A stretch of DNA of 64,000 nucleotides, taken from positions 434,001 through 498,000 of the forward strand of contig CAJNAR010000144.1 in the NCBI GenBank assembly GCA_905220665.1. The letters run 5' to 3'. This document shows, in pieces, positions 44,163 to 55,839 of this stretch (positions within the stretch are counted from its first letter, which is position 1; each line of letters starts with the position of its first letter). A program made the translations under genes and the position numbers. Under the pieces are notes generated by a model. That model saw only the letters and a list, made by a program, of their open reading frames with translations, did not search any database and had not been told where the DNA came from. This stretch comes from Albugo candida. Taxonomy: Eukaryota; Oomycota; Peronosporomycetes; Albuginales; Albuginaceae.

Positions 44163-46239
44163 TGCTAGAATAATTTTGTAGCATCCTTACCAGTCCGAGC
44201 TTACGCCTAGGATAAGGTGTAGCGCATACGTGTACATTGACATGTTGCACTTGAACAGTTCGTTCAAGCGTTTGAACCTAAGAATTTATAGGCAAGTTGA
44301 TCAAAGATAATAGAAATAGGAGATCCCTCACCCTGGAGCCTATACAATGAGCATTTATAATAGACGTTGTCGCCATCTAAGTTGCTTCATTTATGAACAA
44401 TCATACTGGTGCAAAATTGCACATGCTGCGTGAGTGGATCCCATCTTATGCTGTTTTAGTCTCCTGTCGGGTATAAACCTATTTAGAGCTAAAAGTGCCT
44501 CTGAGCTCTTTATTGTCTTTATTGCATCCCCTCGTTCTAAACTCAAGCAGACATAACCTGTCAAGATACATTCAAAATATGTTCTGAGGATCAGCTTAGT
44601 CGAAATAACCTGCAAGGATTTCGGAGCTGATTCTCTATAGTAATGTTTTAAGAGAACTGCAAAGACATCTACGTACGGGTTGATTATTGAATACCCCTAG
44701 AGACAACGAGTATCCTAAAGTCAGACTTCACGGCGGAGTTGCTACGCCGTGCTGTCGGTAGGAGCGTTATGAAGGTATGGATAATCGATATGTATGTTTG
44801 ATATCACATAGTGCACAGTTAATGCTATACAAATTATACTATAGGTGAGTAATCCTTCCTGTGTTGGGCCTGTATCGGGTCACGATGCTCTGGTTCTGCA
44901 CATACCGCGATGATTAGGTTACATCCATGCGTCAATTCGAGCTACGATATAGTCATGATAATATCGATAGAGCTTTCGGCTGCGTTTGAAGGGTATTTGA
45001 GCGACTTCAGAAACATATCCGTGCTCGATAGAGTTTAATTTAATGTTTGGTTTCAATTTCAGTTGACGTGTTTGAATGTGAATGTTTTACTGGGAATTTG
45101 GGAGCCGTTCTGTGCATCAGCAGCCTTCGAAAGTGTAACGACTTCTTGACAAGCAGCAAAATTGAAAAGGCATTCTCGTCTACGACGAAAAGCTACATGA
45201 AAAGGGCATCCGGGAACTTACGAGGTTCTAAGGCTTGGCCCGGATTTGTAGACACTCGGTGTGAGCCTTTTCGAGGCTTGATATTCTCGCACCATTACTA
45301 TGAATATTCCCATTGTGATATTAACTTCAGGCTTTGTTGCGTTTGAAAATTTGGAGCCCAACTTTACTTCCACGTTTTGTACCGAAGCTTATGTATTCCA
45401 TCACCTGGAGGCATAAGGTCGGATGTCAGTCCTCCATGTGTCGTGTGATAATAGTTTCCCGCTGTATGTTCATTTCCAGGTGATAGTACGACTGTCCATT
45501 CGTAATAAGAACTTGTATGGGTAAGATCAGTTTGACCTATGCAAGAAGAGAATGTTTATTGCGAATGCTTGATTCTTTATTATTCTCCAAAATCATTCTT
45601 TCCTTGTTGATCACATAGATTGTACAATTGAAAGTTGGAAGTTTGAGACTGAGAACCAATATGGTGCGCTATAAAGATATTTTCTTCAAGCATCAACGTC
45701 TCGAAATGTTTTTACAGGTTCTTTCTGGTTGTGATTATTTCAATGTAAGGAACTGCGATTTTTTCTTGACTAGCAATCATCCACATACTTCCAGTTCTTC
45801 CTTATAGAGAGAACTTGTCCAGGATAGTTATTTGACTCTGTCAATATTTGGATAAGAGCCGACGTGTCATTGATCAGAAGTTACGTTTGAGTTTCTTTAG
45901 CTTTCGTACACGGATGTCGATTCTTCCATATCAAGTTATCTTTATCGAAAAAGCTCCCCGATATGCCTCCTAATGGTTTTCGTTGAGACTTTCACGGTGT
46001 ACATATCCTTATTGATACCCTGGAACCCAAGAACCCGGCGCACATAATCATTATGGCTAACTATCGAACAACCGAATGTGCAAATAAAACCTCTAACTGG
46101 TACTAAGGTTTGCGGCTATAGTTTCATATAAGTCCATTCCAAAAAGCTCATTTTAGGCCGATACTTCGTGACTTGGTTTTGGGTGACACTATTATTGTCA
46201 TCGTTTGCAGCCGCCATGGTGTTTGATATAGACACGAAG
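44163..46239. other. spacer between the two MLF-like genes; no gene supported
   Basis: Two kilobases of unique sequence separate the divergent copies. A 99-codon plus-strand frame at 45,047-45,346 is the longest seen and shows no motif. Confidence 0.5.
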
Positions 46240-47026
46240 TTATGTTGTCCACTCAACGCTTCGTTCGCTGTGGAATATTCGGATTTTCTATGAAAAGAAT
46301 ATGTCGAAGGGTTCTCAATTCGAGAATTCGATTTTTGTACGAGAAGCAAAGCAATCAACGCTGATGCTCAATTCTCTCAGTTCACAATTTACCAGCAAAC
46401 AATTAAGACAGAAGACAAAAGAAACACAGAATCTATTCGATCACAATGTTGACAGCACGAGACTTTTTCTACCCTCCAACACGAACATTGAGTGTTTGGG
46501 ATCGAGTTCGACCCAACTTTTGGTACCCAATGGCTTCGTTTGAGCAATCGATGATGGACTTTGATCGAATGGCGGATCAGATGCTTGCAACGAGTGTCAA
46601 CCGAGACTTTTTCCATCATCAAGGCCGTAATGATGACGATGACGAATTCTTCAAAGATCTACCCGCAAAAGAAGAGGAAAAACGCAAGGTGAACAAAGAA
46701 GATGACAAGGAGAAAAAGCAAGAAGATCGATCTTTCTCGTCCTATTCATACTCGAGCTCATCTGTATTGGACGATAAGGGAAGGCGTATTACCAGTCGAC
46801 GTCGCCGATATGAAGATTCCAACGGGCGATTAAAAGCATTGCATGAACGCGAAGTTGATGGGAAGAAGCTTCGAACAATATGGAATCGAATGAAAAAGGA
46901 TGAAGAGGGCAAACATGACACAATTTGCTCTAACGGATCGCCAGAAGAATTCGAGAAACTATGGCAAGAGACTCCGTTCGCGAAGGCTCAAACGAACGCT
47001 ATCAAGGATCACGCGGAAGGAACCGA
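46240..47026. repeat. right arm of second inverted repeat
   Basis: Partner of 43,376-44,162, with only scattered mismatches. See the left arm. Confidence 0.9.
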
Positions 47027-47039
47027 AAAGAAAGCTTAA
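46446..47039 (+). CDS. MLF-like acidic protein, copy 2
   Basis: This is an intronless 197-aa protein, the mirror image of copy 1 (start pairs with start at sum 90,402). The first 190 or so residues are the same except for one Leu to Ile change. It then ends GTEKKA, where copy 1 continues for several more codons, because the repeat stops just before the stop codon. Having the 5' flank duplicated as well means both copies probably carry the same promoter. Together with the dead copy at 37.1 kb this makes a local family of three. Confidence 0.8.
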   Translation: MLTARDFFYPPTRTLSVWDRVRPNFWYPMASFEQSMMDFDRMADQMLATSVNRDFFHHQGRNDDDDEFFKDLPAKEEEKRKVNKEDDKEKKQEDRSFSSYSYSSSSVLDDKGRRITSRRRRYEDSNGRLKALHEREVDGKKLRTIWNRMKKDEEGKHDTICSNGSPEEFEKLWQETPFAKAQTNAIKDHAEGTEKKA

Positions 47040-47163
47040 GATTTATATATTTGCATCAAATAAGTTTTGATACATCGAATGTGCATGTTTTCAATTTTAT
47101 CACATACATGATTGTAATCGTCCGTTTGTACTAAAGGCACGCACATTGTTGCTCAATCTTTCA

Positions 47164-49428
47164 TCAACGTCTTCCAGATATGACATTATCGACCAGAGCC
47201 GGTCGCACGTAATCGGAAGATTGATTCACTTCGCTTCCCAGCGCAGAGAAACTGTCGACTTGAATGATGATTTCTCGAGCAGCTTCAACTTCATCAATTA
47301 ATCTTTGCTCCTCGGCAGTTGCCGTTCTCTTCTCTTTGCGCAGCTTCATCAGTACATCATCTGCCTGCATCGCTTTGGGTAATGTTGCATTCAGTAGAGC
47401 GACTCGATCATCTCCATTCGATGAAATAAACAAACTATCAGAAAGAAGATTTCTCACAGGTGTGTCTGCAGCAAGTAACGCTGCAACTTTTCGAATCTGA
47501 GCGTCGTCCGGCATTTGGTATACCCGACCGAATGGGAATGTCAATCCCCGCATGACAGAACCAACGCCAAATACAGGGAAGTTTCGACTGATACCGTATA
47601 TTCCTTCTTGTGCTTCGCTCAGTAATTGCATCATTGCATACTCAAAAATGACGTCAATCCCATCGACTGTTTGATGATTCTGATAATACCACATCGCCGA
47701 GTAACCCAAGTAAATAGCTGAAAAAACGTCTGCAAATCGGCCTGAAATCATTTCCGCAAACTTTAACTTGCCCCCAAGAACCAACGACAAATCAGCACAT
47801 GTAGCGAAATTCTTGGCTATCTTGGACCACTGTGATTCATAGTGCTGTAGAAGACTACTTTTGCTTCGAGATCTTTTAACAGCGGCACTCAAAGAGCCCA
47901 TAGAGCTAGAGAAGCCGTGTCGCACCAGATTCCGAACTTCTCTTTTGAATCCACTGACGTCATCTCCATGATGTATGGTTTTCAATAACTCGTATAGATG
48001 TGGATGCGCACGAGTGAGTCCCTGACCAAAAATGATAAGTGATCGAGTCAGAATATTTGCTCCCTCAACCGTAATGGCGACTGGAAGGGCTGCATACATG
48101 CTCGCTAGGAAATTGTTTGGTCCTCTGCAAATGCCAGCTCCTCCCAGTACATCCATTCCACGATTGACCACCTCTCTTCCACGTTCAGTGATTTGTTGCT
48201 TGCAGACTCCACTGATGACAGCAGGTTGCTCGTGTTGATTGATCATTGCATTCACCATGTGTTGGCCACTTGTCATGATGAATAACTGACCGCCCATTTT
48301 CGCCAGCTGTTCTTGAATGCCTTCTAGTGAAGCGATCGGAACCTTGAACTGTTTACGAACTTTCGAATAGGCTCCAACGGCGTTAGTCGCTACTTTTGCG
48401 CTACCCACGGCTGATGATGGTAGACTGATCGATCGACCCTCTGCCAAGCAATCCATCAACATATTCCAGCCGTACCCAACACGAATTTGCCCACCAATGA
48501 TCTTTTCCATCGGGATAAAAACATCTTTGCCAGTAACGGGACCATTTAAGAATGGAACATTCAATGTGTCATGCCTACGTCCCATTTCTAAACCGGGATG
48601 ATCACGTTCTAATAACGCTACAGTGATTCCTTCATTTCCAACCCCACCCAAAAGTCTTTCTGGATCGCTCACGTCAATCGCTAATCCCACGCACGTGGCC
48701 ACCGGCGCTAAGGTTATATAGCGTTTGTTGAACGTTGCTCGTATTCCAAGAACTCCATTTTGTTTGCAGACAACTCCTTTGTCTCGCATGGACGCAGCAT
48801 CAGACCCAGAAGATGGCCCAGTCAGACCAAAACAAGGTACGTGCTTTCCGGATGCCAAAGACGGCAAAAAGTATTGCTTCTGCTCATCCGTTCCATATCG
48901 TAATAGCAGCTCTGCCGGTCCAAGTGAGTTTGGAACGCATACAGTCACAGCAAGTGCCGGACTTCGAGTTGCCAATTTTGTGATCACCATAGAGTGACCA
49001 TGTGCAGTGAACTGTAAGCCTCCATACTCTTTAGGCACGATCATTCCAAGAAATCCTTTTTCCTTGATGAACTTCCACACATTCAAAGGTAAATCCTGAT
49101 CGATCGTAACTTTGTAGTCGTCCACCAATTCACACAGTTGATTGACTTCGTTCTGCAGAAACCTCTCTTCTTCCGGAGTCAATACTGCGGAGTATTTCTC
49201 TAGTGTTTTCAGACTTGGAGAGCCGGCAAAAATGTCTCGATCAAATCCAATTGTACCCGACTCCAATGCTGCTTTCTCAGTGTACGACATTCTCGGCATC
49301 ATTTTCTTGGCCACTTTGTACAGCTGGCCAAAGAAAAACTGACGCCTCTGCATAGTCATCCATGATCGATGTAGTAATGTTGTAGGTGTGTTGCGCCCAA
49401 ATGACGCTTTTAAACAGCTCGAACGCAT
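47164..49428 (-). CDS. acyl-CoA dehydrogenase, FadE (bacterial) type
   Basis: This is an intronless 754-aa flavoprotein that would catalyse the first step of fatty-acid beta-oxidation. It matches the long bacterial FadE architecture, not the mitochondrial ACADs of about 400-650 aa: LPLNVWKFIKEKGFLGMIVPKEYGGL, VCVPNSLGPAELLLRYGTDEQ, PCFGLTGPSSGSDA, FNKRYITLAPVAT, GRRHDTLNVPFLNGP, GKDVFIPMEKIIGG, CLAEGRSISLPS, FKVPIASLEGIQE, DVLGGAGICRGPNNFLA, ITVEGANILTRSLIIFGQG and a C-terminal DUF1974-like domain. The N-terminus (about 45 residues, basic and Ser/Thr/Gln-rich) could target it to mitochondria. Position relative to a vertebrate ACAD is not obvious; origin by transfer from bacteria is plausible but untested. 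Confidence 0.9.
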   Translation of the reverse strand: MRSSCLKASFGRNTPTTLLHRSWMTMQRRQFFFGQLYKVAKKMMPRMSYTEKAALESGTIGFDRDIFAGSPSLKTLEKYSAVLTPEEERFLQNEVNQLCELVDDYKVTIDQDLPLNVWKFIKEKGFLGMIVPKEYGGLQFTAHGHSMVITKLATRSPALAVTVCVPNSLGPAELLLRYGTDEQKQYFLPSLASGKHVPCFGLTGPSSGSDAASMRDKGVVCKQNGVLGIRATFNKRYITLAPVATCVGLAIDVSDPERLLGGVGNEGITVALLERDHPGLEMGRRHDTLNVPFLNGPVTGKDVFIPMEKIIGGQIRVGYGWNMLMDCLAEGRSISLPSSAVGSAKVATNAVGAYSKVRKQFKVPIASLEGIQEQLAKMGGQLFIMTSGQHMVNAMINQHEQPAVISGVCKQQITERGREVVNRGMDVLGGAGICRGPNNFLASMYAALPVAITVEGANILTRSLIIFGQGLTRAHPHLYELLKTIHHGDDVSGFKREVRNLVRHGFSSSMGSLSAAVKRSRSKSSLLQHYESQWSKIAKNFATCADLSLVLGGKLKFAEMISGRFADVFSAIYLGYSAMWYYQNHQTVDGIDVIFEYAMMQLLSEAQEGIYGISRNFPVFGVGSVMRGLTFPFGRVYQMPDDAQIRKVAALLAADTPVRNLLSDSLFISSNGDDRVALLNATLPKAMQADDVLMKLRKEKRTATAEEQRLIDEVEAAREIIIQVDSFSALGSEVNQSSDYVRPALVDNVISGRR

Positions 49429-49838
49429 TCGTACTTTTTGTATGTTGTCGCTGAAAGGAAAAATCGGTTATGAAAAAAGTTCTTTGCTTTGTACAGCACA
49501 AAACGTTTAAAACAAATGATCTGAAATTAGAAGAAAATGTAAAGTGGTTTTTGACGACGGTCGTGTCACAAATTCGTATGCTACAAAAGCAGATGTTTTA
49601 ATGATAGATGCAGATGAATTAACGGATTGATTCCGTACGAATACTCTCCAAGCTATTGCCCACTGCGACCATCTTTACCCTATAACGTGATCTCTACGCA
49701 TTGACTCTTTGTGCTAATTGTGATGCGAGTTTTTTTGTAGAGTGTTTTCGTGAAGTTATGAGGACGCGCTCCACTGCTTTGGATAGCCAAAACCATTCCA
49801 ATCTAATACGCAATCACCTAGTATGCATATGATGAGGA
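49429..49838. other. intergenic; ACAD upstream region
   Basis: No gene is seen. It should hold the promoter of the dehydrogenase and the 3' end of the next gene. Confidence 0.5.
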
Positions 49839-51077
49839 TCAGCGAGACACACACCTGCTCCAAATGATGCGATCGGCCGCGATAGTGAGAATGCAATACA
49901 CTGCAAATCGCATGATGTCCTCATTATCATCTTGAATCATTGACTGTAAGGCATCAGTGAATTGATCCTTGAGCTGTGAACTGGAGAGAGCCAATCGGTT
50001 GGAAGATATCTGGCAAAAATCTTTGATCTGACGGGCTAGATGAAAGCGTGTCGGAACGGGAAGACTTGAGTTGATTTCGAACAAAAGCTGGGCCAAATCC
50101 TCATAATCTGCTACTGCAGCTGTTGGATCACTCTCATCTGAGATCTGATATTCGAACAAATCAAATCTATCAATATGTGTTAGAGATCAAATGTACAAGC
50201 AAGGATAATTGTGTTCAGACTCTAGGTTGGGAAGATTGCAGAGATCTTGGTCGATCGCTTGGCAATGATTGCGTATTTTGTTCACAGCCATGATGAAGAG
50301 GTTTTCGTCGCCCTAACGCGGACAATTCATAAAATGAAGCAACTGACAAGAAGGCTCTACCTCTTGTCGATAAAAGTCGACGCGGATGGTGTCATTTGAC
50401 AACCGATGCAGCTGAATATGTATCGCAATTTCTTCCGCGGACACAAGTGCGGATATATCAATCTGACAGCATTCTGTCAGTAAAAGCTGAAGGAATGTAA
50501 GATATCTCACACTCCAACTATTCTCGTTCGGTCTCACAGAAAGACCGATCAATTTGGACGCTTGCTCCAGTGTTTTGAAAGTGCGCTGACCACCGACTGT
50601 GCTCAGAAATGTCGGATGAACTTCCAAGTATAACTCTTCTTCCGCATAAGGAATAAAATTTTCATCCGGGAAATGCTGACAAGACTTTTGTTCTGTTTGA
50701 TAAAATTCAGCGTCTTGGTCAAATTCAAGCTCAGACGACTTTGCTGCAGCAAATTCCACTTTTTCAGAAAAACAGGATGTCAAATGCACTCCCTCTCCCT
50801 TCAACAGAAGTGAATATAACTTTGAGCTATTTCTTTGCTTGTTCTTTACCAGTTCCTGATGCTCGAATGCGCTGGACGTAATCAGCTGCGTCTGATAAGA
50901 CATTCGGCGATATGTTATCTCTTCATCAAAAATTTCTAAATCTTGCAGTCGATCCGATTCCTACTTGAAACGTAGTAATGATTGTCGTGGCCAACAGCGA
51001 TTACTCAAGTCTGTCAGATATACCTGCTGCACGATAAAGTGGATGGCATTACCGTTGACTTCAGAATCACTTTCCAT
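49839..51077 (-). CDS. unidentified protein, paralogue of the gene at 0.9-2.3 kb
   Basis: Four exons fit by phase: 51024-51077 (starting MESDSEVNGNAIHFIVQQ), 50361-50960, 50221-50312 and 49839-50166. Introns are 63, 48 and 54 nt, giving 357 aa. The 48-nt intron contains an in-frame TAG, so without splicing the gene would look broken; removing it restores VDFYRQ-E-GDENLF, which aligns with VEFVQEIGDESKF of the paralogue. Shared features are the EEELYLEVHPTF block and the helical end SMIQDDNEDIMRFAVYCIL. The paralogue at 0.9 kb has no intron at either of the last two positions. I recognise no domain. Confidence 0.75.
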
Positions 51078-53129
51078 TTAGACAGAAAATGAAGTGGCGG
51101 CGTGCCTCGTAATATGTGTACTACGGTATGTAAGATCTCTCTGACCTTACACACTTTAAAGGGATTAAGGAATGTTATATTGGAGCAGCGTAACAAGAAA
51201 ACCCATTTGTGCAACATAGTTTGGGATGGTGGAAGCATTTGCTGTAATTAAGTAGTCTTTTTAATGGATTTCGCACATGGGTAAGCCTTGGTTGGTATCG
51301 CGAGAGGATCAGGATTTGATATATAAAGCAGTTCTCCTACTCAAGAATTAAGAACAGAACATATCGAGGGGAGTGAACGCGCTCGATATCGCAAAAAGAA
51401 CCTTGGCTGCTGAACGATGCAAAAATTAAAATCAAGTCAGATGCCGCTTCACGAGACTTTGATGGTGCTACCCTCTAATAGTCTATCTGCCGTGTAATAA
51501 TCATGACTAAAACTAGTTTCATTGTCGCATTATCTTTTGAACGAAACAAGTCGAAAGCGGAGAAATGTGCACGTAATGCGGGTAAACGATTCAGCCTGCA
51601 CAATCCGGAGGTGTCGATGGCTCACCGCTGTACAGATCAATTATTATTGGGATCTTCTTGACCAATAGATCATGCCAAATTTGGAGCAAATGTGATATTT
51701 TTGGTACCTTATCGAAGATGACAGATCTCATGCCGATAAATCAGCGAGACTCAACACTTGAGCAGTTTCGTCACGCTACACAATACAATACATGCCAGCA
51801 TCTGACTAGGCTCACGGCCATGCGGTTTTTCAAGAGACTAAGTAATAGTATATCAAGGATCGATATAGTTGAATCTCAACTAAAAGGCTCGTGGAACATT
51901 ACAATTGAGGCCGTCGGCCAAAATAACTTGAAAAAGGCGCAAAATCGTCATTGAAGAAGCTGATCTATGATAAGAAGTATTTCAAATAGCTATATAGATT
52001 CTGCACCGAGCCTCATTTATTTCATGTGGCCGTTGCCTTGATTAATTTCTTAGAGTACAAATCACGTAATTAATGTGAACTAACTGTCTAGTATCTCTCA
52101 AATAACTACCTTCGCGGGGTGGACTACCCTGCCCGGCGTAAATTTTAGAAGGTACAATGAAAGCGCTGATCAAGTATAGCATCAGTTCGTCTTCCTACAA
52201 TCTTCTATGTGATTCTGACTAGTTTTACGCACGAATGATACTTTCGTCGCCTTTCTTCCAACTGCCATGCGACAAAGTTCGAGTTCCGTTCATTCACAGG
52301 AAATTAGCGTGCATTTGAGCAATAGTGCCAGCAGATTGTAATGCCAACTGCGCAACATTTATCGGAATTACATTATCTACTCTGCCACCCACTACTAGCT
52401 TGATTATACGTCCTTGTCACGGTGATATGCAAAAGTAACAGTACAGACCTGCTCTGTCGTGAAGCCTCGAAATAATTTATCATTCACTTTCATGTTTACT
52501 GATTTATCAATTCACAAGTAAGGTGTGTGACAAGATAAGAGTAAGTCATGAGCCAGCGACGGAACGTGTGTCGTCAAAAATCTAAAAAATCGGTATTTAA
52601 CGATGACTTTCACAATCCAACTGAACTAAACCCCTTATCGAGGTAGCCTTACCATCAATAATGTATTTTAGCTCCGCTTTCAGTAACCAAGTTACGGTTG
52701 TACGGCTCGAACCACTGATTGCTTTGGCCAGATTTTGTCGTACTGGAATATCATGAGATCAGGACAGTTCCGTATGTTTCAAATGAATATTCTGCGTCGC
52801 AACTATCTGACAAGGGATATTGGCAAGGATGAACTCGCATTTCTTTTTTTTGATACAGCCGCAATGTTGCAATAAAATGCTTAACCCGGAACCAGCCAGA
52901 CTACTGTTACCGTGATTGCCAAAGCTACAATGCTTATATGGCCTCGATACAAAACATAATGCACATACTGGCAAAGTACACGGCAAAAACGCGGTTGTAC
53001 ACATCGTACCGAAGAACTCGTTATTGGAACGGTGCCGCTGCTCTTGTCATTGATGCACTCTGATCATTCATCATCATCCAAAAGCACTGATAGAACACTC
53101 TATAGCTCGTAGGAATGTTGGTGCGTATA
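51078..53129. other. intergenic, no gene supported
   Basis: Only short frames are present; the one at 51,658-51,954 has no recognisable motif. The stretch is A/T-richer than the genes and shows no repeat that I can name. Confidence 0.45.
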
Positions 53130-53952
53130 TGTACTTTATGAGTCCCTAGTTGGGATCATTTCTTCTCCTCTCGACCACGTTGGCTGCATATTGCATGTGC
53201 AATCGTACCAACACTACGGTCGGATTGAAAAGAATATCAACAGATTTTATATCGGACTCGTATATCCTACAAATCGACCGACGTCTCAGACATTGTCTAC
53301 CAGAAAAGCCATTTCTGACGTTGGCATCCTTTTATGGCTTGCATTGAAAGCGGTGACACTGCACTTCGTTTGGACCGATCGAAATCGTCGTCTTTTCGAT
53401 CAGCGATCAGCAACTCCGACAGTTCCAGCACTTTCCCTGATCTACACCACGTTTAGTGCGCACGTTCGGTACTATCGACGACATGTTACGATCAAGACGA
53501 ACGCATTCGGCTCTCAAAAGTGCTGGATCAACTCTCAACGCAAAGATCATTTGGTGGATTCCTCAGCAGCCGAAGATCATTGCTGCGGGTACGGCACAGA
53601 CAAGTCAAAATCCAAGTGCAACTCGGATCCTAGTCCTAGTTGGCTGGCGCTGTTCAACGTTGTGTGGCGCACAGCGCACCAATTCGCAAAACACGGTACT
53701 TTTGGATCATTTTCACAAATTCACAACTTCACAACTTGCAGCATTTCCAAGCTGGACACAGTCTCGTATTAAGATGGCTGAGGCTACTGCAGCGGAGTAT
53801 TTTCAACGGAAGACATATTATCGTCTCTCACAGGTATTTTTACGAAACGTTTTTATGTGTATATATGTTATTTAAGATAGCCTAGGCAACTAGAGAAGTC
53901 AGTTAGTCTAATTCTAGTAATATAGATACCTTCAACTGTACTTTATGAGTCC
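53130..53952 (+). mobile_element. 5'-truncated LINE end with target-site duplication
   Basis: TGTACTTTATGAGTCC occurs at 53130-53145 and again at 53937-53952. Between them lies the 3' end of the same LINE family as at 34.3 kb. Shared translated pieces are PRWxHIACA, HFxWTDRNRRLF and HVRYYRRHV; the shared tail ends AATATAGATACCTTCAAC. The frame is broken several times. It is shorter at the 5' side than the 34.3-kb copy but keeps about 450 bp more after the conserved tail of the coding region (TDRNRRLF to the 3' end). Confidence 0.85.
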
Positions 53953-54450
53953 AAGAGCTACCTAATATAGTTCGCAAAAAATGAAACAAGCTAGTTATTC
54001 GGTAGAACGAGAAGAAGCGCTCGCCAACTTTGGTCCTACATTCACTTCATGACGCCGCTGTCGTGGGTCGAACCCCGGGAGGACAATCGTTTATGTGATA
54101 AACGCACAATAATATCATGGCAACGCGTGTGTAAGCTGTTACACTATCAAATGCTTGCTTATAAAGCTTGCCATCAAAAGATTCTTTTCCAACTTTGCAA
54201 AGTATTCCGTGTCAAAGAAGGTCTCCTAATGCTATGCTTAAGAGTATAAACAAGACCTCTCCACCTGAGGCTGCAGGCTTCTTTTATTAAAACTGTGCGA
54301 TTTGCATACGTGGAGCAGTACGGTGCCCTAACATAATATTCAGATGTCATGCTGTACGCAGCGTCGATCTATTTAAGATTGCTACTAGTGAAGGTGATTC
54401 GACTCTCGCAAGGGAATGGTGGTGGTTGCAAACGCTCGGGTCACGGACAA
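53953..54450. other. intergenic, no gene supported
   Basis: No convincing frame. Nothing else noted. Confidence 0.45.
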
Positions 54451-55093
54451 CTAAAAAGCACGCTTAAGTAAATTTGTGGCACATATAAGTTTTGACGTTT
54501 CCACAAGATCATTAGAGGCATATAAGTAATTGACATCGTTGGGATTTATTTTAAAGGGCACTTCCTTGTTAGCCTCCTGGTGCTTCAATGTAAAACCAGT
54601 GCTTTGCAGTGCGTACCCTGCAATTTGAGGACAAAAGTGTGATCGGAAGGGGTCCAGCCTGATGGTAGCACGGAAGCCGAAGGGGGAATGAAACGCACAG
54701 TCAGCATACACTTCTGCGAATGCTCGACGTCATTTTTTATGTGGCTTTTTGGAGCTATTATTCGATACTGACAGTGACACACGCACTTGCTTGACCATTC
54801 AACCAGCCAGATAAGCCATTTCTCTGACAACACTATTAGCTGCTCGTGAACACGGATGATTGCCTCGAAATGATGAGATGTTGCGTAAAACATGGTTGCA
54901 AACTGCGAGATGTAGTAAGTGTTACGTATGGATTGCACCGAAATGAAAATACGACTGGTATATAATTCACCGGAGTTTCTGTTCTATTCCTTGGTGCTTC
55001 TATTTTCTTTTTGATGACCAATATGTTGTCTGACAACGCTTTTTCCAATTCACCTTCGACCGAACCCATTAAATCTCCGTATATAGAAGACAT
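54451..55093 (-). CDS. possible multi-exon gene, unidentified
   Basis: A start at 55093 gives MSSIYGDLMGSVEGELEKAL and a charged helix up to NRTETP. A 68-nt GT-AG intron (roughly 54,903-54,970) then joins in frame to FATMFYATSHHFEAIIRVHE...WLIWL. A further exon region at 54,451-54,715 reads FGFRATIRLDPFRSHF to KINPNDVNYLYASNDLVE. I could not join the last part in phase, so the gene model is incomplete or the gene is damaged. The family was not recognised. Confidence 0.4.
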
Positions 55094-55839
55094 TGCGCGC
55101 TTTGCTTCGGCGTGATTGGCGACTGAAATTTTTTTAAAGAGCGTCGCTTTTCACACCAGGACGTGAGGGCTACGGATCAATTTTAAGGTAATACAGTGGA
55201 CGCGGCCATACAAGTTGAGATTCTTAAAAGCAATCTTGTTCTTGATGAGAGGCAAATAATAGAATTTGTCAAATTATCATATCTAATCTCGGATTGTCTC
55301 GATACAGATCGAATGCGACTCGATATTTTCTTCAATCTTCTGGTCTTCTCTCAAAATACCGTATTTGATCTTGACTTTGATTGCGGTATATGACGTTTTT
55401 TCAGCAGCACTCGTGTACGAAGAGATACAAAGCCTCCCGAACTATCGATAAGCTCGAGGTTTCCTATATATACATGGCTAACTATGCATGTGTTTCATTC
55501 TGAGTGTATACCGCGTTATAGGGATCATCTGATCAATTCGTTCGAATTGACCGAGCACAATTTTCTAAATTTGATAGTATGCAGGCTCAATGCATATTTA
55601 CCTATGAACCGCGCTTTTCCGATTAAAAGACGGCATGTGAATGTTACATACGACAGCAGGGCTATGGATTAGGCAGCAAATTCATATCAAATACTAGGAC
55701 TTTGACATCGATCATGGCCCTATTGCTGACTGTAAAAGAAATAGTTAAAGGCTAGCAACTGGCGCAAGGTTTAGCGCATAAAAGTGAGTTCTATTTGGCA
55801 GGTTATGTTGTCTGACCGAATCCATCTGATGTATTCTTT
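55094..55839. other. intergenic; 3' flank of secreted-protein gene
   Basis: From about 55,620 the sequence resembles 62,525-62,760, the 3' flank of the second secreted-protein gene. No gene was found before that. Confidence 0.4.

Noticed and set aside
50290..50360. In-frame TAG suggesting a nonsense mutation in the 50-kb paralogue
   Set aside because: A 48-nt GT-AG intron (50313-50360) removes the stop and restores alignment with the paralogue.
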